DNA from: Variovorax sp. OK212
GTDB lineage: Bacteria > Pseudomonadota > Gammaproteobacteria > Burkholderiales > Burkholderiaceae_C
Assembly (NCBI RefSeq): GCF_900112425.1
Contig: NZ_FOLP01000015.1
Span: forward strand, 1 to 64,000
Length of the DNA stretch: 64,000 bases
Direction of reading: 5' to 3'
The position numbers and the translations under genes were made by a program. The notes beneath the pieces were generated by a model. It had not been told where the DNA came from. It worked only from the letters and a program-made list of their open reading frames with translations, and made no database searches. Within the stretch, counting starts at the first letter, position 1, and each line of letters starts with the position of its first letter. Of this stretch, positions 57,850-64,000 are shown in pieces.

Positions 57850-59151
57850 ATGTCCAACCTCATCGTGCATGGCGGTACGCCGCTGCGTGGCCGCATCACC
57901 CCTTCCGCCAACAAGAACGCCGTGCTGCCGGTGCTCTGCGCCACCCTGCTGACCTGGGAGCCCTTGCGGCTGCATGGCGTGCCCGACATCACCGACGTGC
58001 GCAAGATCCTGGACATCTTCCGCACCCTGGGCAGCGAAGTGCACATGGACCACGAGACCGGCACGCTCGAGCTGCACCACCGCGAGACCAGCTTCGACGC
58101 GGCGCGCCACCGGCTGCCCGAGGAAATGCGTTCGTCGATCATGCTGGTGCCGCCGCTGCTGGCGCGCTTCGGCGTGGCGCGGCTGGAGGACAACGTCAAG
58201 GGCTGCACGCTGGGCGTGCGCGAGATCGATCCGCACGTGGAGGTGTTCCAGCGCTTCGGCGGCGAGGTCGAGCGCACCGAAGGCTCGCTGCTGGTGCACA
58301 GCAAGGGCCGGCTCACGCCCACCGACCACTGGCTGGACTACGCCTCGGTCACCACCACCGAGAACTTCGTGCTGTGCGCGGCCACCGCCAGCGGCACGTC
58401 GACGCTGACCAACGCGGCCTCGGAGCCGCACGTGCAGGAGTTCTGCCGCTTCATGGCCATGATCGGCGTGCGCATCGAAGGCATGGGCACCTCGCGGCTC
58501 ACCGTGCATGGCGGCAGCACGCTGAAGGGCGGCGAGTTCCGCTTCGACGAAGACTTCCACGAGATCACCACCTTCCTGGCGCTGGGCGCCATCACCGGCG
58601 GCGACGTGATCGTGCGCAACAGCGCGCCCGAGAACTTTCCGCTGCTCGACCGCACGTTCGCCAAGTTCGGCGTGCAGATCGTGCATGAAGGCGGCTGGTC
58701 GCGCGCCATTCGCACCGGCCCGCTGAAGGTGCAGACGCCGTTCACGAGCAACGTGCTCACCAAGGTCGAGGCCGCGCCGTGGCCCTACTTTCCGGTGGAC
58801 CTGCTGCCCATCTTCATTGCGCTGGGCGTGCGCGCCGAAGGCAACGCGATGTTCTGGAACAAGGTGTACGACGGCGCGCTGGGCTGGACCGGCGAGCTCT
58901 CGAAGTTCGGCGCCCACGTGTTCTCGTCGGACCCGCACCGCCTCATCACCTTCGGCGGCAACCCGCTGACGCCCGCGGTGGTCGAGAGCCCCTACATCAT
59001 TCGCGTGGCGATCGCGCTGTTCATGGTGGCGGCGAGCATCGAAGGCAAGTCGGAGATCCGCAACGCCGCGCCCATTCGCCGCGCGCACCCGCGCTTCGTG
59101 GAAAACCTGCGCAGCCTGGGCGTGCAGGTGGAGTGGACGAGCGAGGAATAA
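57850..59151 (+). CDS. UDP-N-acetylglucosamine 1-carboxyvinyltransferase paralog (MurA-like)
   Basis: 433 residues from the ATG at 57850; further upstream ATG at 57754 would add 32 residues with no homology, so it is rejected. EPSP-synthase/MurA fold. The MurA Lys-Asn pair is in SANKNAVLP, the Cys loop is VKGCTLGVREIDPH (Cys present), and the FPVDLLPIF segment matches the Asp305 region of MurA. The C-terminus (VESPYIIRVAIALFMVA) departs from the DLRAGAALVLA pattern of housekeeping MurA. It is probably a second enzyme for PEP transfer to a UDP-sugar or related acceptor; it is not in a cell-wall gene cluster. Confidence 0.85.
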   Translation: MSNLIVHGGTPLRGRITPSANKNAVLPVLCATLLTWEPLRLHGVPDITDVRKILDIFRTLGSEVHMDHETGTLELHHRETSFDAARHRLPEEMRSSIMLVPPLLARFGVARLEDNVKGCTLGVREIDPHVEVFQRFGGEVERTEGSLLVHSKGRLTPTDHWLDYASVTTTENFVLCAATASGTSTLTNAASEPHVQEFCRFMAMIGVRIEGMGTSRLTVHGGSTLKGGEFRFDEDFHEITTFLALGAITGGDVIVRNSAPENFPLLDRTFAKFGVQIVHEGGWSRAIRTGPLKVQTPFTSNVLTKVEAAPWPYFPVDLLPIFIALGVRAEGNAMFWNKVYDGALGWTGELSKFGAHVFSSDPHRLITFGGNPLTPAVVESPYIIRVAIALFMVAASIEGKSEIRNAAPIRRAHPRFVENLRSLGVQVEWTSEE

Positions 59152-59191
59152 GCAGGGGCTGAAGCGGTCGAGGCCCCCTGCCTCGGACCAG

Positions 59192-60262
59192 TCAGAACGA
59201 CGGCACGGGGTTGCGGCCCTCGGTCAGCACGTAGGCGTCCTTGCGCCAGGCGTACACCAGCGTACTGTCGACGGTCTCGACACGGCGGCCCTTGGGGCCG
59301 GCGGTGCGCTCGCCCTTGAAGGCAATGCGCATCTCGCCCGGCGTGCCGTCGTCGGGGCCGGCCGCGAAGGCGGGCGTGCCGTTGATGTCGTAGCAGGCGC
59401 CGCGCGGTGCCTCTTCGGGCTTTTCCGACTTCAGCACCTTCTCGCAAGCCTCGTCGGCGCCTTCGTTGCTGGCCGACAGCGGAATGGCCGAGGCCACCGC
59501 GCGCACCTTGCCCGCCTCCAGCGCGTACACCGACAGCCACTGGCCGCAGTAGCCCTGCCAGCAGCTGCCGTTGGTGATGGTGAGCGCAAAGCGCTGCGGC
59601 GCGGTGCGCTCGACCTTGGTGGTGCCGAGGTTGCCCATGAACCCGAGGTAGTCGACGCCGTCTTCGCGGCTGGCGAGCTTCCAGCCTTCGGGGCCCTGTT
59701 CGAAGAAGTACGCGCCTAGCCATGCGCCGTTGACGTGGCCGTCCATCGGCTGGCCCTGGTCGTCGACGGGCACGGTCTCGGTCAGCAGCACGGCGTGGGT
59801 GTCGTCCAGCTTCACCACTTCGCGCGGGGACACGCGGGCGTTCTGCTCGGCGGCGCTGCCGGGCACGGCCTTGCCGTCGTTGCCGATCTCGGGCAGCGAC
59901 ACGGTGTCGGGCTGGCCGGGCTTGGCGGCGGGGCCTTGCGAGTCGGGGAACACGAGTGCCATGAGTTCGGCGCGCTTGAGGCTGGCCGATGCGGTGGCGG
60001 GCGTGGCCGGTGCCGCTGCGGCGGGGGCAGGTGCTGCGGCCACGGCGGTCACGGCGGGCGCGGCGGGCGCCGCAGCGGCAGCCGGCGCGGCGGTCGAAGC
60101 GGAGGGCGCTTGCGCTTCCTTCTGCGGGCAACCGGCCAGCACGAGCAGGCCGGCGGCGGCCAGGGCCACGGCGGTGCCGCGGTACAGCGGCTTCGAGAAA
60201 ACGTGCGATGGCGAGGGTGGTGTCGACAGCGGTGTCGGGTGGGGTCTGAACATGGCCGCCAT
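59192..60262 (-). CDS. Lipoprotein with Ala/Pro-rich linker
   Basis: 356 residues from the ATG at 60262 (an ATG at 60253 is equally possible). The lipobox is VLAGC after a hydrophobic segment, followed by a long Ala/Pro linker (about 45-95). The globular part has AVLLTETVPVDDQGQPMDGH, NGAWLGAYFFEQGPEGWKLA and the late DSTLVYAWRKDAYVLTEGRN. No known family recognised; probably outer-membrane-anchored. Divergent from the nitronate monooxygenase gene. Confidence 0.8.
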   Translation of the reverse strand: MAAMFRPHPTPLSTPPSPSHVFSKPLYRGTAVALAAAGLLVLAGCPQKEAQAPSASTAAPAAAAAPAAPAVTAVAAAPAPAAAAPATPATASASLKRAELMALVFPDSQGPAAKPGQPDTVSLPEIGNDGKAVPGSAAEQNARVSPREVVKLDDTHAVLLTETVPVDDQGQPMDGHVNGAWLGAYFFEQGPEGWKLASREDGVDYLGFMGNLGTTKVERTAPQRFALTITNGSCWQGYCGQWLSVYALEAGKVRAVASAIPLSASNEGADEACEKVLKSEKPEEAPRGACYDINGTPAFAAGPDDGTPGEMRIAFKGERTAGPKGRRVETVDSTLVYAWRKDAYVLTEGRNPVPSF

Positions 60263-60366
60263 TTTGCCGAAGCCGCGCGGCGATGACCCTGTCGCCGCGG
60301 CGACCTCCGCGTTGGCGTGAGAATGCGCGGCATCCGAGACGACACACCAGACAAGGAGCGCTTCCC

Positions 60367-61410
60367 ATGACCACGCTGCAGCAACTTCTAGGCACCGAAC
60401 TCCCGCTCGTGCAGGCGCCGATGGCCGGCGTGCAGGGCAGCGCGATGGCGGTGGCGGTGAGCAACGCGGGCGGACTCGGTTCGCTGCCTTGCGCCATGCT
60501 CGGCGCCGACGCCATGCGCGGCGAACTCGCCGCCATTCGCGCCGGCACCGACAAGCCCTACAACGTCAACTTCTTCTGCCACACGCCGCCCGAGCCCAGC
60601 GCCGAGCGCGAGGCCACGTGGCGCGCCGCGCTCGCGCCGTACTACGCGGAGTTCGGCATCGACGCGGCGAGCATTCCCACCGGCCCGGGCCGCAACCCCT
60701 TCAGCGCCGACGTGGCCGCGCTGCTGGGCGAGTTCCGCCCGCCGGTGGTGAGCTTTCATTTCGGGCTGCCGTCGGAGGCGCTGCTGGCGCAGGTGCACGG
60801 CTGGGGCGCGAAGGTGCTGGCCTCGGCCACCACCGTCGCAGAGGCGCTGTGGCTCCAGGCGCGCGGCGCCGACGCGGTCATTGCGCAGGGCCTCGAGGCC
60901 GGCGGGCACCGTGGCCATTTCCTGTCGCACGACCTGACCAGGCAGCTCGGCACCTTCGCGCTGCTGCCGCAACTGGTGCGCGCCCTGAAGGTGCCGGTGA
61001 TCGCGGCCGGCGGCATCGCCGATGCCGACGGCGTGGCCGCGGCCATGGCGCTGGGCGCGGCGGGCGTGCAGGTGGGCACGGCCTACATGCTGACGCCCGA
61101 GGCGACGACCACGGCCATCCATCGCGCGGCGCTCAAGAGCGAGGCGGCGCGGCACACGGCATTGACCAACCTCTTCACCGGCCGGCCCGCTCGCGGCATC
61201 GTGAACCGCGTGATGCGCGAGCTGGGCCCCATCGGCGCCGCGGCACCGGAGTTTCCGCTGGCCACCTCGGGCATCGCACCGCTGCGCGCCAAGGCCGAGG
61301 CGCAAGGCAGCGGCGACTTCTCTCCGCTGTGGTCGGGGCAGAACGCCACCGGCTGCCGCGAGGTGTCTTCGGCCGAGGTCACGCAGGCATTGGCGAAGGG
61401 CTTTCGCTGA
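60367..61410 (+). CDS. Nitronate monooxygenase (2-nitropropane dioxygenase family)
   Basis: 347 residues from the ATG at 60367. FMN-binding TIM barrel: LPLVQAPMAGVQGSAMAVAV, SNAGGLGSLP, NFFCHTPP, VSFHFGLPS, AQGLEAGGHRGHF with the catalytic His, VIAAGGIADADGV and GVQVGTAYMLTPEA. It oxidises nitronates to carbonyls and nitrite, a detoxification function. A single gene. Confidence 0.92.
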   Translation: MTTLQQLLGTELPLVQAPMAGVQGSAMAVAVSNAGGLGSLPCAMLGADAMRGELAAIRAGTDKPYNVNFFCHTPPEPSAEREATWRAALAPYYAEFGIDAASIPTGPGRNPFSADVAALLGEFRPPVVSFHFGLPSEALLAQVHGWGAKVLASATTVAEALWLQARGADAVIAQGLEAGGHRGHFLSHDLTRQLGTFALLPQLVRALKVPVIAAGGIADADGVAAAMALGAAGVQVGTAYMLTPEATTTAIHRAALKSEAARHTALTNLFTGRPARGIVNRVMRELGPIGAAAPEFPLATSGIAPLRAKAEAQGSGDFSPLWSGQNATGCREVSSAEVTQALAKGFR

Positions 61411-61416
61411 GCGGCG

Positions 61417-61959
61417 TCAGCGCAGGTAGGCACCGTTTTTCTTGACCAGCACCGGCGCGCCGCTCTTCAGTTCGTAGACGTCCTCGACCGAAAAGCGCGC
61501 GGTGCCGCCGAAGCAGTCGCGGCCCTGGCCTTGCAGGGCGAAGCGGCTGCCGCTCCTGTTCACGGCGATGGTGTCGATGACGCAGGCGTCGCTCGGGTCG
61601 CCGAGCGACGATTTCGGCGGCGGTGCAAAGGCGCGCACCACCGTCTTGCCGTTCGCGCGGGTCAGCACGCGCAGCGTGGGGCAGGGCACGTCGGCCTCGT
61701 CGGCCTCGTCGGTGCAGCGCAGTTGGCCGGCTTCCTCGTAGCTGTGCCGTGACGCATAGGCGCCCGCATCGAAGCCGACGCAGAGGTCCTTGCGCAGCTG
61801 CACCGCCTTGGCGTCGAAGCTGCACGCCGGCGCCTTGCGGAATTCGGCGGCCTGGGCGCCGTGAGCGGCCTGAGCGCCAAACACCGGCGCGCACAGCAGG
61901 AACAGGGCAGGAAGTAAGCTCGTCACTCGCGAATATCGCGGACGTTGCGGATGTCGCAT
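61417..61959 (-). CDS. Hypothetical secreted protein, Cys-rich
   Basis: 180 residues from the ATG at 61959 with a signal peptide (VTSLLPALFLLCAPVFGAQA). The mature part has several Cys (CSFDAKAVQLRKDLC, LRCTD, PCPTLRV, ACVIDT, GRDCFGG), suggesting disulfides in the periplasm. Convergent with the nitronate monooxygenase gene, divergent from the esterase gene. No family recognised. Confidence 0.72.
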   Translation of the reverse strand: MRHPQRPRYSRVTSLLPALFLLCAPVFGAQAAHGAQAAEFRKAPACSFDAKAVQLRKDLCVGFDAGAYASRHSYEEAGQLRCTDEADEADVPCPTLRVLTRANGKTVVRAFAPPPKSSLGDPSDACVIDTIAVNRSGSRFALQGQGRDCFGGTARFSVEDVYELKSGAPVLVKKNGAYLR

Positions 61960-62011
61960 GAAAAATTGCCTTCCCCTCGTTTCGTTCCAGTCTATCCAGC
62001 CGGCCTGAACC

Positions 62012-62686
62012 ATGAACCAACTTCACCTGCCCCTCAAGTTCCTCGAGCATGCCGCGCAACCCTCGGTGCGCGAACCCTGGCTGCTGGTGCTGATGCACGG
62101 CGTCGGCAGCAACGAGCAGGACCTGTTCGGCCTGGCGCGCATGCTGCCGCCGCAGTTCCACGTGCTGAGCCTGCGCGCGCCGTACGTGCTCTCGCCCGAC
62201 GCGTATGCGTGGTTCGAGTTCCAGGTGCTGGCCAACGGCGAGCGCCACATCAACGAAGAGCAGGAGCGCGAAAGCCGCTTCCTCATCGGCGAGATGGTCG
62301 CTTCTGCCGCGCAGCAGCTCGGCGTGCCGCCGGCGCGCGTGATCGTCGGCGGCTTCAGCCAGGGCGGCATCATGGCCCTGTCGATGCTGCTGACCAAGCC
62401 CGAGACCGTGCGCGCGGCGATGGTGTGGCACAGCCGCCTGCTGTCGCAGGTGGTGCCGCACGTGGCGCCGCCCGAGGCCTTCGAAGGCAAGGCGCTGTGG
62501 GTGAGCCACGGCAGCGCCGACAACGTGATTCCGCCGAGCGCCGCCCAGGTCACGCGCGACTTGGCGCGCACGCTGCCGCTGGCACTGTCGGGCGCGGACT
62601 TTCCGGGCGCGCACGAGCTTCGCCCGGCGGAGCTGCAGGCCACGGTGGCCTGGCTGCAGTCGCTCAGCGCGCCGGCGAGCGCTTAG
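62012..62686 (+). CDS. Alpha/beta hydrolase, carboxylesterase/phospholipase YpfH-like
   Basis: 224 residues. The oxyanion strand is VLMHGVGSNEQDLFGLARML, then LRAPYVL; the nucleophile elbow is GGFSQGGIMAL (Ser), followed by WVSHGSADNVIPP (Asp) and FPGAHEL (His). This is the short soluble carboxylesterase/lysophospholipase family. It acts on short acyl esters in the cytosol. The next minus gene is convergent. Confidence 0.9.
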   Translation: MNQLHLPLKFLEHAAQPSVREPWLLVLMHGVGSNEQDLFGLARMLPPQFHVLSLRAPYVLSPDAYAWFEFQVLANGERHINEEQERESRFLIGEMVASAAQQLGVPPARVIVGGFSQGGIMALSMLLTKPETVRAAMVWHSRLLSQVVPHVAPPEAFEGKALWVSHGSADNVIPPSAAQVTRDLARTLPLALSGADFPGAHELRPAELQATVAWLQSLSAPASA

Positions 62687-62796
62687 GCAGCAGGCGCGCC
62701 ATCGGCGTCGCTTGCGTTTCGTCGACCTGTCGCGACGTGAACATGAAGGTCGCCGTGACCGTCGCCTCGTCGCCCGCGGTCAACCGCCGATAGGCG
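62684..62796 (-). pseudogene. Possible C-terminal gene remnant
   Basis: Between the esterase and VOC genes a minus frame reads GDEATVTATFMFTSRQVD, then ETQATPMARLLPKRSPA and a stop. It looks like the end of a real protein, perhaps an acyl-CoA thioesterase, but has no start of its own. It overlaps the VOC gene end and the esterase stop. Decayed remnant or chance frame; low confidence. Confidence 0.3.
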
Positions 62797-63172
62797 AGCA
62801 CAGCTCCACCAGCGTGCCGTCGGGGCAGCGCACATAAGACACCACCTGGCCCCACGGCTTGGTGGTGGGCGGCGAGAGTTCCGAGGCGCCCGCCGCAACG
62901 GCGCGCGCATGGGCCGCCGGCACGTCGGCGGTGACAAAGCCCAGTTCCATGCCCAGCGGCTTGGCCGAGTCGGACGCGGCCACATGGCCCTGCGCGAAGT
63001 TCGATTCGGCCAGCTCGTGCGCGGCAAAGGCCAGGGTGGTTTCACCGGTCGCCAGTTCACCGTAGGTGCCGGATTCATGAAGGAACTTGGTCTTGAAACC
63101 GAAGGCCTGCTCGAAGAATTGCAGTGACTGGGCGACGTGCGGAACGTAGGCAATGGTGTAGCCGAACTTCAT
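62780..63172 (-). CDS. VOC family (glyoxalase-like) protein
   Basis: 130 residues. VOC motifs: MKFGYTIAYVPHVAQSLQFF, EQAFGFKTKFLHESGTYGEL, then WGQVVSYVRCPDGTLVELCS with the C-terminal Glu metal ligand. The conserved early His/Gln ligand may be His12. Possibly a glyoxalase or dioxygenase relative. It is unrelated in sequence detail to the VOC protein at 3150. Divergent from the phosphotransferase gene. Confidence 0.88.
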   Translation of the reverse strand: MKFGYTIAYVPHVAQSLQFFEQAFGFKTKFLHESGTYGELATGETTLAFAAHELAESNFAQGHVAASDSAKPLGMELGFVTADVPAAHARAVAAGASELSPPTTKPWGQVVSYVRCPDGTLVELCSPIGG

Positions 63173-63240
63173 GGTCTTTGGCGTGTGCGGTGAGGGAGCT
63201 TGGGTAGATTCCGGGGAGGCGCACCACTCTACCCAGCCCC

Positions 63241-64000
63241 ATGCAGATTCCCCCCGATGAACCCGTGAACGACAAGCCTTTGCTTCCCGCTTTGCCCGCG
63301 GGCGTCACGTGGCTGCCCGTGCAGCGCGGCGAGTCCGGCGACAGCGTGTACAGGCGCAGCGATGGTGCGGCATTCGCGAAGGTGTCGATGGGCGCCGGCG
63401 CTGCCTCGCTCGAAGAAGAGCACCGCCGTACGGAATGGCTCGCGCCGTTCGACCTCGGCTCCGCGAAGGTGCTCGACTGGCGCACGTCGGAAGCTGGCGC
63501 CTGCCTTGTCACCCGCACGGTGCCGGGCGTGCCGGCCAGCGAGTTGCCGGCGGCAGACCTGCTGGCCGCGTGGCCTTCGATGGCGCAGCGGCTCAAGGCC
63601 TTGCATTCGGTGCCGGCCACGAACTGCCCCTTCGTGCGCAGCCTCTCGGCCATGTTCGATCGCGCGGCCGATGTGGTGGCGCGCGGCGCGGTCGACCCGG
63701 AGTTTCTCGACCCCGAAGACCGGCACACCCAGCCGCGGGTGCTGCTCGACGCATTGCGTGCGCAACTGCCCGCGCGGCTCGCGCAAGAGGCACGCGAGCG
63801 GGTCGTGTGCCACGGCGATGCGTGCATGCCGAACTTCATGGTCGACCCCGACACCCTGCGCTGCACGGGGTTGATCGACCTGGGCCGGCTCGGCGTGGCG
63901 GACCCGTATGTCGACCTGGCGCTGTTCCTCGCGAACGCGCGCGACCACTGGACCGCACCCGCGCAAGCGGCGGCGGCGCGCACCGGCTTGTTCGAGGTGC
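63241..64000 (+). CDS. APH(3'')-type aminoglycoside phosphotransferase (3' truncated by window)
   Basis: 253 complete codons are visible from the ATG at 63241 before the window ends. The sequence follows APH(3'')-Ib (StrA): WLPVQRGESGDSVYRRSDG, AGACLVTRTVPGVPASEL, LKALHSVPATNCPFVRSLS, then the catalytic VCHGDACMPNFMVDPDTL and IDLGRLGVADPYVDLAL. The Brenner-type HGDACMPN (Asp base) and the DLGRLG metal loop are intact. The family phosphorylates streptomycin at the 3'' position; the substrate here is inferred. It looks chromosomal, with no mobile element in view. Confidence 0.88.
   Translation, partial: MQIPPDEPVNDKPLLPALPAGVTWLPVQRGESGDSVYRRSDGAAFAKVSMGAGAASLEEEHRRTEWLAPFDLGSAKVLDWRTSEAGACLVTRTVPGVPASELPAADLLAAWPSMAQRLKALHSVPATNCPFVRSLSAMFDRAADVVARGAVDPEFLDPEDRHTQPRVLLDALRAQLPARLAQEARERVVCHGDACMPNFMVDPDTLRCTGLIDLGRLGVADPYVDLALFLANARDHWTAPAQAAAARTGLFEV

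Overview
The window is about 68-70% GC (estimated by eye) and reads as a chromosomal segment of a beta-proteobacterium of the Comamonadaceae, most likely Variovorax or a close relative. The reasons are the many Bug-type (TctC) binding proteins, the Tct two-component pair, a quinate/shikimate to beta-ketoadipate gene set with an IclR regulator, DUF1800/DUF1501 pairs, and the high density of LysR regulators. This is inference from gene content and style; no database search was run. No rRNA, tRNA, CRISPR, IS element or prophage was seen.

Layout. 1-3554: 3' part of an Rhs toxin gene with a small VOC-fold gene overlapping its stop (probable toxin/immunity pair). 3744-7932: a fructose-type sugar ABC transporter (frcB-frcC-frcA) with its ROK repressor and an AT-rich palindromic operator. 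8018-13206: small genes, a PQQ-type sugar dehydrogenase, a frameshifted dienelactone hydrolase and a DUF6194 gene. 13256-17432 (minus): two Bug proteins flanking a TctD/TctE two-component system. 17499-28353: an IclR regulator diverging from two shikimate/quinate dehydrogenases, pcaB-pcaC-MFS-pcaD, quiC and an MHS transporter. Together these convert quinate/shikimate to protocatechuate and carry part of protocatechuate catabolism; the ring-cleavage dioxygenase and the thiolase/transferase steps are not in the window. 28443-33158: a FrnE-like DsbA protein, then a DUF1800/DUF1501 pair separated by a four-copy ~154-bp tandem repeat made of long inverted repeats. 33188-48481: mixed housekeeping and accessory genes (SDRs, LysR, HDOD, Mpg, a MOSC-ferredoxin reductase fusion, bacteriohemerythrin, a CHAP peptidase, a DTW tRNA-modifying enzyme). 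48483-53481: two LysR regulators, RidA, an amino-acid-type binding protein and an M24 peptidase. 53466-64000: TehA-like transporter, FtrA-like AraC regulator, DUF2625, a MurA paralog, nitronate monooxygenase, an esterase, a VOC protein and the 5' part of an APH(3'')-type aminoglycoside phosphotransferase.

The most unusual item is a pair of paralogous transcription units about 22 kb apart (34455-35072 and 56313-56960). Each has its own sigma70-like promoter, a ~273-nt leader with an internal intrinsic terminator, and a small uncharacterised protein gene. The leaders are nearly identical except for a 7-nt word X that appears twice plus its complement X' once. Between the two loci X and X' have changed together (TTGGCGT/ACGCCAA in one, TTGACAG/CTGTCAA in the other). 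Both X copies can sit in hairpin loops, and a second, invariant word (GACATCC twice, GGATGTC once) has the same a/a'/a layout. This is a covariation signature of a structured, possibly switching, RNA whose X word could act as a locus-specific address.
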